Shown here: positions 16,767 through 24,817 of the stretch, piece by piece
Position numbering within the stretch: the stretch's first letter is position 1
Layout: each line of letters starts with the position of its first letter
DNA from: an uncultured Verrucomicrobiota bacterium
GTDB taxonomy: Bacteria; Verrucomicrobiota; Verrucomicrobiia; Limisphaerales; UBA9464
NCBI GenBank assembly: GCA_903922605.1
Contig: CAIXUG010000089.1
Coordinates: 32,306-96,305, forward strand
Direction of reading: 5' to 3'
DNA: 64,000 nucleotides
Notes under the pieces: generated by a model
Database searches by the model: none
Told to the model about the DNA's origin: nothing
Seen by the model: the letters and a program-made list of their open reading frames with translations, nothing else
Program-made: the position numbers and the translations under genes

Positions 16767-17417
16767 ATGAATACAATGAAACTCAAATATGGAATTTTGT
16801 TTGCTGCTGTAGGTACCGCAGTTTCCACCTTCGTTTGCACGGCTGGCTACAGTGAGAACAGCGGTTTCGTTGCCTCTCTCTCCACTGGCTCCGGTGTGGC
16901 ATACAACCTCGAAATCGGCGGCACCAGCTACCAGATCGCCCAATCGGGTGCCTACGGCAACCAGATCCAGCTCGCAGCCGGTTCTGATCTGCATCTCGCC
17001 AATTTCTCGGTTTCCTACGGTGCCAACTATGCTCTGGCCGGCGGTTTGCAGGTCTCGCTGTACGCCAACGACGGCGCTAACGGGACCCCGGGTCAGCTGC
17101 TTTACTCGAGCGCCCCGATCGACATCAACAACGGCGGCGGAACGGTCAGCATCAACTATGCAAACCCGCTGATTCCTAACGAACTGACGTTCTTGGTTCA
17201 GTTTTCCGGCCAGAGCGCCACGGATAAGGCCGGTCTGCTGTTCCCGAACTCTGATCCTTCGGTGGGAAGCCTCGCTTTCAAAGATTACTGGGTGAAGGAC
17301 GGCAACAGCTTCACACTGCAGCATGCGGTCGTGCCCGAACCCAGCACCTACGCTCTCGCCGGCACCGCCGGTCTGGCCTGGCTCGCGTTCGCCGGCTACC
17401 GCCGCTTCCGCAAGTAA
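16767..17417 (+). CDS. PEP-CTERM sorting-domain protein
   Basis: 216 residues from ATG 16767; the ATG at 16776 is an alternative. The N-terminal signal is KYGILFAAVGTAVSTFVCTA. The body has beta-rich Gly/Asn/Ser-rich sequence and an LANFSVSYGANY motif seen in choice-of-anchor proteins. The C-terminus is a textbook exosortase signal: VPEPSTYAL, a hydrophobic segment, then GYRRFRK. The protein should be exported, processed by an exosortase (EpsH/XrtA-type, not in this window) and linked to the surface or exopolysaccharide. It is a single-gene unit, with an AT-rich region upstream and a terminator downstream. Confidence 0.88.
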   Translation: MNTMKLKYGILFAAVGTAVSTFVCTAGYSENSGFVASLSTGSGVAYNLEIGGTSYQIAQSGAYGNQIQLAAGSDLHLANFSVSYGANYALAGGLQVSLYANDGANGTPGQLLYSSAPIDINNGGGTVSINYANPLIPNELTFLVQFSGQSATDKAGLLFPNSDPSVGSLAFKDYWVKDGNSFTLQHAVVPEPSTYALAGTAGLAWLAFAGYRRFRK

Positions 17418-17442
17418 GCTCGTGTAAGAGTTAACTAATCTT

Positions 17443-17476
17443 TCAAAAGGCGCAGCCAAGGCTGCGCTTTTTTTAT
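17443..17476 (+). terminator. Intrinsic terminator after PEP-CTERM gene
   Basis: Stem aaggcgcagcc / ggctgcgcctt-type pairing around a two-base aa loop, followed by a run of seven T and more AT. It lies about 25 bases past the stop. Confidence 0.9.
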
Positions 17477-17548
17477 TTTCCACGGCGGCTGCAACCGCCC
17501 GCAAGGAAACCTTGGCGGGGGCAACCTTTCAGTCATGTTGTGAACGCT

Positions 17549-19648
17549 ATGAAGCTCCGTCAGTTATTCCGGCTACTTCTGGCACTGTCGCTGGCCCCCT
17601 GCATGGCCTGGGGACAGGCGCGGACACAGGTCCGCCTGCTATTGGATCAGACCACGGTCAAGCCCGGCCAGACCTTGATGGCCGCAGTCGAGATGCAGAC
17701 GCCCGCAGGCTGGCACACGTATTGGCGGAACCCCAGCGAAGTTGGCGGTCCGGGCACGGCTACCAAGATCGTGTGGACACTTCCCACTGGCATCACGGCC
17801 GGGGAAATCCAATGGCCGGTTCCTTCCAAACTTTCGGACCAGGCCGGTGACACCCACGTCTATCTGGGAACCGTGCGGCTATTGGTGCCGTTGAACGTGG
17901 CCGGCGACGTCAAGCCGGGGCCGCAGGAGCTGAAAGCCCGCGTTTCCTGGCTGGAATGCGAGACCGAGTGCATTCCGGGGAAATCTTCCGTTACCGCTTC
18001 CCTGACCATTGGCGACGAGCCGCAAGCCTCCTGGGAGGCCGCCCCAATCACTGCCGCCCGCAGCCTGCTGCCGTCTTCGGCACCGCAGCACGCCATCGCC
18101 GCGTGGGAGGGTGAAGCCACCGGAGATCAGCGGGCGCTGCTGCTGGAGTGGCAGACGGAGGCCAAAGCGGCTGACTTTTTCCCCTACGAAAACAAGGCCG
18201 TCGAAATCGGCTCCAAAACCGAGGTGCTTCCGTCCAATGGAGGGAAGCTGCGGTTGCGAAAGCTTATCAGCAAGACCGACGCCGGCTGGCCCATGAAGGT
18301 CACCGGCCTGCTGGTGGCCAACCCGGCTTCTCCCGAGCGCAAGGGTTACGAAGTCACCCTGCCCATCAGCGACGCGCTGATGGCCACCGCCGCTGCCAAA
18401 GTTGAGCCTTTTTCCCTGGTGTCGCTGTTGCCCATGCTGGGCTTTGCCTTCGTGGGCGGCCTGATTTTGAACATCATGCCCTGCGTACTGCCCGTGCTGG
18501 CGCTGAAGATCCTCGGCTTTGTACGGCAGGCCGGCAACAACCCCGGACAGGTCCGGCATCTGGGCCTCATGTATGGGGCGGGAGTGCTCACGTCCTTCCT
18601 GATCCTCGCCGGGGTGGCCTTGGCGGTGCAGGCGGCCGGCGGCGTGGCGGGCTGGAGCACCGCTTTCCAGAACCCGCAGTTCCGCGTCATCATGTGCGTG
18701 CTGCTCGTCCTGGTGGCGCTGAATCTTTTTGGCGTGTTCGAGGTGAATCTGGGTGGCGGCGCCTTGGGGGCGGCCGGTGATCTCTCCACGAAGGAAGGGG
18801 CCTCGGGGGCTTTCTTCAACGGCGTATTGGCCGCCGTGCTGGCCACTCCCTGTACCGCCCCGTTTCTGGCGACCGCTGTCACCTTTGCCTTCACCCAGCC
18901 GCCGCCGGTCCTGCTGGCCATTTTCCTGACAGTGGGGCTGGGACTCGCCACCCCCTTCGTCGTGCTGTGCTGGCAGCCCGCATGGCTGAAACTGCTGCCG
19001 AAGCCGGGTGCCTGGATGCTCCGCTTCAAGGTGGCCATGGGTTTCCCCATGCTGGGCACCGCCATTTGGATTTTCTGGTTCACCGCGAACCGGCTGGGCC
19101 AGTCCGGCGTGCTCTGGCTCGGCCTTTTTCTCGTGATCCTCGCCGCCGCCGCCTGGGTCTGGGGCGAATTTGCCCAACGTTCGGACCACCGGGGCGCGGC
19201 CGTCGGCATCGCGCTGGCACTGCTTGCGGCGGGCTACTTTGGCATCCTGGAGGGTGAGCTCGATTGGCGCACCCCGCAGTCGAAGAAAAAGCCGAAGCTG
19301 GACTGGCAGATCTGGAGCGCTTCCGCCGTGTCCCAGGCACGGATGGAGGGGCATCCCGTGCTGGTGGATTTCACCGCCGACAACTGCGCGAACTGCAAGT
19401 TCAACAAGGCCACCTCGATCGAGATCGGCTCCACCATCGCAAAGATCGAGGATCACAAGATCACCACGCTCGCGGGCGACTTCACCGACGCCGACCCGGC
19501 CATCGCGGCCGAGCTGCAGAAGCACGGCCGCCGGGGCGTGCCGCTGGTGCTCGTCTATTCCCGCGACCCCTCAAAGCCGCCCCGCGCGCTGCCGACCGTG
19601 CTGACTCCCACCATCGTGCAGGAGGCGCTCGACTGGGCGTCACAGTGA
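17549..19648 (+). CDS. DsbD-family thiol:disulfide interchange protein
   Basis: 699 residues. Signal peptide MKLRQLFRLLLALSLAP. A periplasmic N-terminal domain resembles the ScsB/DsbD alpha domain, with the Cys pair LECETEC. A transmembrane core of about eight segments has the redox Cys in IMPCVLPVLALKILGF and TPCTAPF. A C-terminal thioredoxin domain has VDFTADNCANCKFNKA (C-A-N-C). These are the three modules that carry electrons from cytoplasmic thioredoxin to periplasmic substrates. ATG 17549 is preferred to the GTG at 17540. It appears monocistronic. The ScsB versus DsbD subtype is uncertain. Confidence 0.88.
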   Translation: MKLRQLFRLLLALSLAPCMAWGQARTQVRLLLDQTTVKPGQTLMAAVEMQTPAGWHTYWRNPSEVGGPGTATKIVWTLPTGITAGEIQWPVPSKLSDQAGDTHVYLGTVRLLVPLNVAGDVKPGPQELKARVSWLECETECIPGKSSVTASLTIGDEPQASWEAAPITAARSLLPSSAPQHAIAAWEGEATGDQRALLLEWQTEAKAADFFPYENKAVEIGSKTEVLPSNGGKLRLRKLISKTDAGWPMKVTGLLVANPASPERKGYEVTLPISDALMATAAAKVEPFSLVSLLPMLGFAFVGGLILNIMPCVLPVLALKILGFVRQAGNNPGQVRHLGLMYGAGVLTSFLILAGVALAVQAAGGVAGWSTAFQNPQFRVIMCVLLVLVALNLFGVFEVNLGGGALGAAGDLSTKEGASGAFFNGVLAAVLATPCTAPFLATAVTFAFTQPPPVLLAIFLTVGLGLATPFVVLCWQPAWLKLLPKPGAWMLRFKVAMGFPMLGTAIWIFWFTANRLGQSGVLWLGLFLVILAAAAWVWGEFAQRSDHRGAAVGIALALLAAGYFGILEGELDWRTPQSKKKPKLDWQIWSASAVSQARMEGHPVLVDFTADNCANCKFNKATSIEIGSTIAKIEDHKITTLAGDFTDADPAIAAELQKHGRRGVPLVLVYSRDPSKPPRALPTVLTPTIVQEALDWASQ

Positions 19649-19697
19649 GGTCCGCCTCCATGGCGGCCTGACAGCCCCTTCAAAGGCTCGTGCCTAC

Positions 19698-19795
19698 GTA
19701 GGTGACGACGTAAGGAGTCTCTATCTTTCCATTTTCGCCCCCGTCACAGTCTGCATCACCGAGACCAGAGTGAGACTCGTCACCTCGTCTCCTAC
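19698..19795. repeat. REP-like inverted repeat (GTAGGxGACGA family)
   Basis: The left arm (19698-19721) starts gtaggtgacgacgtaaggag; the right arm (19772-19795) is a near-complement ending cgtctcctac. The arms differ at several positions. A 50-base centre separates them. The layout resembles a REPIN: two REP units in inverted order. Confidence 0.7.
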
Positions 19796-19863
19796 CATCA
19801 GCGTGGAAAAAACCCGTTGGCGGGCCGATCCGGCTTCCCTACGTTGCGCGCCACTTTCGCTCC

Positions 19864-21219
19864 ATGCCGAGTGTTTTCATCAAGACCTTTGGTTGCCAGA
19901 TGAACGAGCGCGACAGCGAGGCCGTCGCCGCGCAGCTCGTCGCGAAGGGCTATGCCCTGGCCCCCTCTGAGCACGTCGCGGATGTGGTGCTGCTCAACAC
20001 CTGCTCGGTGCGTGATATGGCGGAGCAGAAGGCGCTCGCCAAGATGACCCACATCGCCGGGCTGGCGCGCAAGTCGGGCCGGGAACCGATCCTCGGCTTC
20101 ATGGGCTGCATGGCGCAGAGCCGGGGAAAACAATTGGTCGAGGCGCTGCCCGATGTGGACCTGGTGCTCGGCACCCAGAAATTCCACCGCGCCGCCGAGT
20201 ATCTCGATGAACTGCTGGCGGGCCGGCGCGAAAAGATCGTGGACACGGATGCCGAAGCCGGCAGCCAGGCCGCGATCCGCGAACATCTGCTGGCGGGCAA
20301 TGACAAGAAAGCCATCAGCGCCTTTGTCAGCATCATGCAGGGCTGCAACCAGCACTGCACCTTCTGCATCGTGCCCTTCACCCGGGGCGCGGAACGCAGC
20401 CGCGCGATCGAGGATGTCGTGGCCGAATGCCGCGAACTGGTCGGCCGGGGAGTGCGGGAGATCACGCTGCTCGGGCAGATCGTCACCAGCTACGGCAAGC
20501 GCGATTACCCGGTGAAGGACGGCCGGAGCGCCTTTGTACAGCTGCTCGAGGCCGTGCATGAAATCGAGGGCCTGGAGCGCATCCGCTTCACCTCGCCGCA
20601 TCCGAAGGGCTACGGCGATGACCTGGTCGAGGCCTACGGACGCCTGCCCAAGCTGGTCGAGAGTGCACACCTCCCCGTGCAGAGCGGCAGCGACCGGCTG
20701 CTGAAGCTGATGCATCGCGGCTACACGCGCGAACGCTTCCTGGCCATCATTGATAAGCTGCGCCAGGTGCAGCCCGGCATGGGGCTGAGCACGGACATCA
20801 TTGTGGGCTTCCCGGGTGAGACGGAGGCGGATTACGAGGACACCGTGTCGCTCTGCCGTGAGGTTGAGTTCGACCAGGCGTACCTGTTCAAGTACTCGCC
20901 GCGCCGGGACACCCCGGCAGCCACGATGCCCGACCAGTTGCCCGAAGAAGTGATCGAGGAGCGGCACCGGAAGCTGCTCGTGATCATCAACGACCTTGCC
21001 GCGCGCAAATACGAGGCGATGGTCGGCCAGACGGTGCAAATCCTGGCGGAAGGTCCCAGCCACCGGAATGCGGCCCGCTACGAGGGCCGCACGCGGTCCA
21101 ACAAGATCGTCATCTTCGACGGCTCGGATCGGCATCGGGGCCAGCTGATGGATCTGCGGATCGAGCGTGCCGGCTCGTTCACGCTGTATGGCGATCCGGC
21201 CGTGGTGGGCATGGAGTGA
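19864..21219 (+). CDS. miaB: tRNA-2-methylthio-N6-dimethylallyladenosine synthase
   Basis: 451 residues with all three modules of the methylthiotransferase family. The N-terminal UPF0004 domain starts FIKTFGCQMNERDSE and continues with NTCSVRDMAEQKA and GFMGCMAQ, giving three Cys. The radical-SAM motif is CNQHCTFC (Cys-x3-Cys-x2-Cys). A C-terminal TRAM domain covers VGQTVQILAEGPS. MiaB adds a methylthio group to i6A37 of tRNAs. One deviation: the segment usually GQNVNSY reads GQIVTSYG. The stop overlaps the GTG start of the acyltransferase gene (GTGA). Confidence 0.93.
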   Translation: MPSVFIKTFGCQMNERDSEAVAAQLVAKGYALAPSEHVADVVLLNTCSVRDMAEQKALAKMTHIAGLARKSGREPILGFMGCMAQSRGKQLVEALPDVDLVLGTQKFHRAAEYLDELLAGRREKIVDTDAEAGSQAAIREHLLAGNDKKAISAFVSIMQGCNQHCTFCIVPFTRGAERSRAIEDVVAECRELVGRGVREITLLGQIVTSYGKRDYPVKDGRSAFVQLLEAVHEIEGLERIRFTSPHPKGYGDDLVEAYGRLPKLVESAHLPVQSGSDRLLKLMHRGYTRERFLAIIDKLRQVQPGMGLSTDIIVGFPGETEADYEDTVSLCREVEFDQAYLFKYSPRRDTPAATMPDQLPEEVIEERHRKLLVIINDLAARKYEAMVGQTVQILAEGPSHRNAARYEGRTRSNKIVIFDGSDRHRGQLMDLRIERAGSFTLYGDPAVVGME

Positions 21220-22376
21220 GCGCCCAACCCGCCAACCCGACCGGCGCAGCCGGCCCGACCACGGGGCGGAATCCTTTCGGCCCGCGCCTGCCCGGCCTCG
21301 ATGGGCTGCGTGGTCTGGCCGCCGTCTCCATCCTGCTGCTGCATTCGGCCGGCTGCGTGGGCTGGCCCGACTGGAAGCCGCTGACCGGGGTGGTCCAGGC
21401 CTGCGGGCACACCGCCGTGCCGCTGTTCTTCGTGCTGAGCGGTTTTCTGATCACGCACCTGCTGCTCGATGAGGAGGAGCGCAACGGGCGGATCTCGCTG
21501 AAGAATTTTTATGCCCGGCGGGCCCTGCGAATCCTGCCGGCCTCGCTCTTCTATCTGGTCGTACTGGCGGCGCTCACCCCGCTGCTGAAGCTTTCGGTCG
21601 AATGGATCGAGATCATCGCCTCGGCCACCTGGTGGCGGAACTTCCTCTACAATGGCTGGGCCGCCTGGGCGGTGCATCCGACTGAGGGAATCCATTACAC
21701 GGGGCATTATTGGAGCCTGTCGGTGGAGGAGCATTTCTATTTCGTCTGGCCGCTGCTGCTGATCTGGCTGCCGCGCCGCTGGCGGCTCCCCTTGCTGGGC
21801 ACCATGGTGGTGCTGGTTCCGCTCTGGCGTGCCTGGGGCATGCGGGTTCACGGCTTTGGCGGCCTCAACTACTGGCGCACCGATTACATGCTCGACCACC
21901 TGCTGGGTGGGGCGTCACTGGCGATGTTGTTCCGCCTGGAGAGCGCCCGGAAATGGCTGCGCTTGCTGGCGACAAATCCCGTGCTGGGTCTGGCGCTGGC
22001 GCTGGGCCTGATCGCCCTGGTTTCCAGCACCGAATTCCTGATCGACCACGGGGTCACCAACAAGATCAAGACGCTGGGTGGCACGGTGCTGATGGCCGGC
22101 CTCGTGGTGCTGGTGGCCACGGCGGTGCAGATCCAAACCGGCTGGCTTCACCTCGCCCTGAACAACCCGCTGATGCTCTGGCTCGGGAAAATCTCCTTCA
22201 GCCTGTATCTCTGGCAGGAACTGTTCACCGGCCACGAGTTCCACGCGTGGCCTGAACAAGTTCCGGGAAACCTTGTCTGTGCCTTGCTGGCCGCCACCGC
22301 GAGCTGTTATCTGATCGAACGTCCTTTCCTGAATCTCCGCGGTCGGTTTCATTCCCGTCCGCAATCCGTTGCATGA
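21216..22376 (+). CDS. Acyltransferase 3 family membrane protein
   Basis: 386 residues with about ten transmembrane segments. Family marks are LPGLDGLRGLAAVSILLLH with the catalytic-type His, FFVLSGFLITHLLLDEEERNG, FYARRALRILPASL, and YTGHYWSLSVEEHFYFVWPLL. AT3 proteins move acyl (often O-acetyl) groups onto polysaccharide or lipid sugars at the membrane. No SGNH domain is attached. The GTG start is embedded in the miaB stop, and its own stop overlaps the next gene (ATGA), so the three genes form one coupled unit. Confidence 0.87.
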   Translation: MSAQPANPTGAAGPTTGRNPFGPRLPGLDGLRGLAAVSILLLHSAGCVGWPDWKPLTGVVQACGHTAVPLFFVLSGFLITHLLLDEEERNGRISLKNFYARRALRILPASLFYLVVLAALTPLLKLSVEWIEIIASATWWRNFLYNGWAAWAVHPTEGIHYTGHYWSLSVEEHFYFVWPLLLIWLPRRWRLPLLGTMVVLVPLWRAWGMRVHGFGGLNYWRTDYMLDHLLGGASLAMLFRLESARKWLRLLATNPVLGLALALGLIALVSSTEFLIDHGVTNKIKTLGGTVLMAGLVVLVATAVQIQTGWLHLALNNPLMLWLGKISFSLYLWQELFTGHEFHAWPEQVPGNLVCALLAATASCYLIERPFLNLRGRFHSRPQSVA

Positions 22377-22915
22377 AGCTTTACGAACTTAGCCTGATCC
22401 TTGGCCTTGGCATGGTGCTGTCGCATTCCTGGGCGCTGATGAAACCAGTGGCCGCCACCCATTGGCTGCGGCGTTTTTCGCGCAACGTGCCCTTGGGGGT
22501 CTTCCTCATGCTGGTCGCCACCGGCTGGTTTGAGTGGAACCTGATGAATGAAAACCTTGAGGACATCGCCAACTATAAGAACATCCTCCTGATCTTCTTT
22601 GCAGTGCTCGGCGGCGCCTGCTGCGTCTATGCCCAGGATTTCCTGGCCGTCCGCGGCCTGACGGTGCTGCTGCTGCTGGCGGCCAACCTGACGCTCGAAA
22701 CGGCCCGGTGGCATCCCAGCCTCTGGCGCGATGTCATCACCGGCTGGGCCTATGTGTGGATATTTTCGGCGTTGTGGCTCTCGGTGCAGCCGTGGCGGCT
22801 GCGCAATTGGATCACCTGGCTGACGGCCACCGAAAGCCGCCTCAAGCGGGGCGCATTCGTCGGTCTCACGTGGGGTCTGTTGGTCATCGCCCTCGGGGTG
22901 ACCGTGTTCCGCTGA
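22373..22915 (+). CDS. Integral membrane protein, unknown function
   Basis: 180 residues with about five hydrophobic segments (for example LSLILGLGMVLSHSWAL, VPLGVFLMLVATGWF, ILLIFFAVLGGACCVYA, LTVLLLLAANL, LTWGLLVIALGVTVF). It is translationally coupled to the acyltransferase gene (ATGA). I do not recognise a named family. Conserved-looking features are an early SHSW and a central QDFLAVRG. Its position suggests a role linked to the acyltransferase, but nothing in the sequence proves this. Confidence 0.75.
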   Translation: MKLYELSLILGLGMVLSHSWALMKPVAATHWLRRFSRNVPLGVFLMLVATGWFEWNLMNENLEDIANYKNILLIFFAVLGGACCVYAQDFLAVRGLTVLLLLAANLTLETARWHPSLWRDVITGWAYVWIFSALWLSVQPWRLRNWITWLTATESRLKRGAFVGLTWGLLVIALGVTVFR

Positions 22916-22977
22916 ACGGCGGTTGGGGCCGCTCGGATCAACGTCGTGCGTTCCCCGCGCCTGCCCGTCTGCGCCGC

Positions 22978-24051
22978 CTATTTCGTCCCGAGGCCGATCT
23001 CGTCCCGGAGGAAACGGACACTCTTCTCCAGTTCCGCCTTCTGCCGCTCCTTGTCGTTGCCGTTGTACTGCTCGATCGGCTTGCCGCGCTTGGCGACCGC
23101 CAGGAACTTGGCGAACTCGGACGCCGGCTTCTTCGGGAACGTGTCCCAGAACGACGGTTCCAAATAGGGGAAATCGACGACAAACCCGCCGATGGTCTCG
23201 ATGTTCACCGGGATGCCCGGGCACAGCTGCGCGTAGCGGGCGAAGTACGCCTTGAGATCGCAGGCCGTGCCATCGCCGTGCGCGGTCCACTGAACCCGGC
23301 AGCCTTTGGGGGTCTCCCACACGGTGCCGTCGCGCAGGCTCGTCGAGGCTGTGTAAGGCCCCAGCTTTTCCAGCGAGTCGAGCGGGTCTTCCAGTGTCCA
23401 GAGCGCGTTGCCCGAATCCATGTTGGCCCCGACGTAATCCCGGCCGGCCGCCTCCATGAGGCTGATCAGCTCGGTGGCCGTCATGTCGCCGGCGTGGTTC
23501 TCGATGGTCACTTTGATGCCGGAATCCACGGCCAGGCTGCGCTGGGATTTGAGCACTTTGACCGTGTCGGCGATGCGGGCCTCGATGCCGCCCGGCGTCT
23601 TGCGATCCTCACGCGTGCCCAGCACGGCGCGGAAAATGTCGGAGCCGACTGCCTTGGCCAGCCTGATGCCGAGCGCCAGGTGTTCCTCGGCCGTGCCCCA
23701 ATCCTTCTTAAAGACCGTTGAGGTCGGGCAGACGCTCCAGGTGCCGAGCTGGATCTCGACGCCCTTGTCGGCGGCATACTTGCCCAGTTCGCCGGCGGCG
23801 CTTGTTTCCAGTGAGCCGAGGCCGGGCAGGTCGGTGATGAACAGCGTGTCGAGCTTCAGGCCGGCGGCGTAATCCACCAGCTCACGGCCCTTCCAGCCCG
23901 AGGCGCGCACGGCGAAATTGTCCATGCCGAGCTTGATGCGTTTGCCCTTGGCGTCGAGCAGGGGCGCGGCAGCGGCGCGGGCGGGAAGCTGTGCGGCAGC
24001 CAGGCCGGCGGCGGCAAGGGTGGTCGTGGCCAGAAAATCACGTCGGTTCAT
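22978..24051 (-). CDS. Exported sugar phosphate isomerase/epimerase-like protein (AP-endonuclease 2 fold)
   Basis: 357 residues from ATG 24051. The N-terminus MNRRDFLATTTLAAAGLAAA is a twin-arginine signal. The rest is a xylose-isomerase-like TIM barrel: KIKLGMDNFAVR-like opening (RIKLGMDNFAVRASGWKG), then VTIENHAGD with Glu and His metal ligands, GANMDSGNALW, and VNIETIGGF. It probably binds a divalent metal and isomerises or cleaves a sugar-like substrate in the periplasm. The family is greatly expanded in Verrucomicrobia and Planctomycetes. The substrate is unknown, and it has no operon partner. Confidence 0.85.
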   Translation of the reverse strand: MNRRDFLATTTLAAAGLAAAQLPARAAAAPLLDAKGKRIKLGMDNFAVRASGWKGRELVDYAAGLKLDTLFITDLPGLGSLETSAAGELGKYAADKGVEIQLGTWSVCPTSTVFKKDWGTAEEHLALGIRLAKAVGSDIFRAVLGTREDRKTPGGIEARIADTVKVLKSQRSLAVDSGIKVTIENHAGDMTATELISLMEAAGRDYVGANMDSGNALWTLEDPLDSLEKLGPYTASTSLRDGTVWETPKGCRVQWTAHGDGTACDLKAYFARYAQLCPGIPVNIETIGGFVVDFPYLEPSFWDTFPKKPASEFAKFLAVAKRGKPIEQYNGNDKERQKAELEKSVRFLRDEIGLGTK

Positions 24052-24121
24052 AGGAAAGCTGGCAAGAGTTGTCGCACGCGGAAAATCGGACGGCAAGCGC
24101 TAGGGTTCGCGGAACCGGCGT

Positions 24122-24190
24122 CCTAATCGTAATCTTAATCGTTTAAAACCAGGCAGGACCAGGGTGATTAGGATTAAGATTACGATTAGG
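24122..24190. repeat. AT-rich 19-bp perfect inverted repeat
   Basis: The arm cctaatcgtaatcttaatc (24122-24140) and its exact complement (24172-24190) are separated by 31 bases, with extra half-copies of attagg on the right. It sits between the isomerase-like gene start and the ferredoxin 3' end. It is strikingly AT-rich for this genome and could form a hairpin in either transcript. Confidence 0.8.
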
Positions 24191-24208
24191 ATTAGGAAAT
24201 TGCACCGC

Positions 24209-24496
24209 TCAGTGCCCCGCCCGCAGCACCACTTCGCCCTTCAGGATCTTGTTGCAGCAGGTCAGCCGGAATTTCTCCGGGTCCTTGTTCCACTGGTCGA
24301 GCACGTCGAGCTCCTCATCGGTCGGTTCGGAAAGATTTTCCATCCCGCTGACCACCTCGGCCACGCAGGTGCCGCAGGAGCAGTTGAAACAGCCGGCCTC
24401 CATCTCGACGCCGGCCGCTTCGCCAGCCTCGATGAGGTTTTCACCGTCGGAGACTTCGGCGGAGACGTTGGCGGGCAGGATGGTGATTTTGGCCAT
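24209..24496 (-). CDS. 2Fe-2S ferredoxin
   Basis: 95 residues from ATG 24496 (MAKITILPANVSAEVSDG). Plant-type cluster ligands are GCFNCSCGTC with three of the Cys, and the last in FRLTCCNKIL. The length and the ENLIEAGEAAGVEMEAGC segment fit adrenodoxin/plant-type [2Fe-2S] ferredoxins, soluble one-electron carriers in the cytoplasm. It is a single-gene unit; its redox partner is not obvious from the neighbours. A longer frame to 24553 starts in repeat-like DNA and is not used. Confidence 0.9.
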   Translation of the reverse strand: MAKITILPANVSAEVSDGENLIEAGEAAGVEMEAGCFNCSCGTCVAEVVSGMENLSEPTDEELDVLDQWNKDPEKFRLTCCNKILKGEVVLRAGH

Positions 24497-24817
24497 GGCA
24501 GATGGCGTCGTGGGACGCGACGCGAGACATAGCTCCTCGTGCCGTGAAGTCAAAGCGCGCAGTTTGGCAGTGTATCAATTTGAGACAGCGAGAGGGCGGG
24601 CGGGTAGAGACGAAGTGTGGTGGCGTGTCCGTCAGTAGGTCGGGCCGCTGGCCCGACACCGTACGACGGGCTGCCAGCCCGTCGGGCACGGCAAGGTCGC
24701 TTTCGGCGGGCTGGCAGCCCGCCGTACCCGTCAGGCTGGCAGCCTGACCTACTGCGGAAATTTTCCCCGACTTGAGGCTTGGAGTTTTTCGGTGGACGCC
24801 TTAATTGGCCCCGTCCG
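24497..24817. other. Intergenic region with a palindromic repeat
   Basis: A divergent gap between the ferredoxin and the sensor kinase. The main content is the hairpin cluster at 24635-24752. The remainder must hold the promoters for both genes; I see no clear boxes. Confidence 0.5.
24635..24752. repeat. Compound REP-like hairpin (GTAGGTCGGGC...CCTGACCTAC)
   Basis: The outer ends are gtaggtcgggccgctggccc on the left and an imperfect complement ending cctgacctac on the right. Inside are two smaller hairpins, cgacgggctgccagcccgtcg and ggcgggctggcagcccgcc. The whole cluster is made of GGCTGGCAGCC-type palindromes. It lies in a gap with no gene and looks like a REPIN or several stacked REP units. 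Confidence 0.75.

Noticed and set aside
17879..19525. Long minus-strand frame (548 codons) opposite dsbD
   Set aside because: Gln/His/Arg-rich shadow; no hydrophobic or domain organisation.
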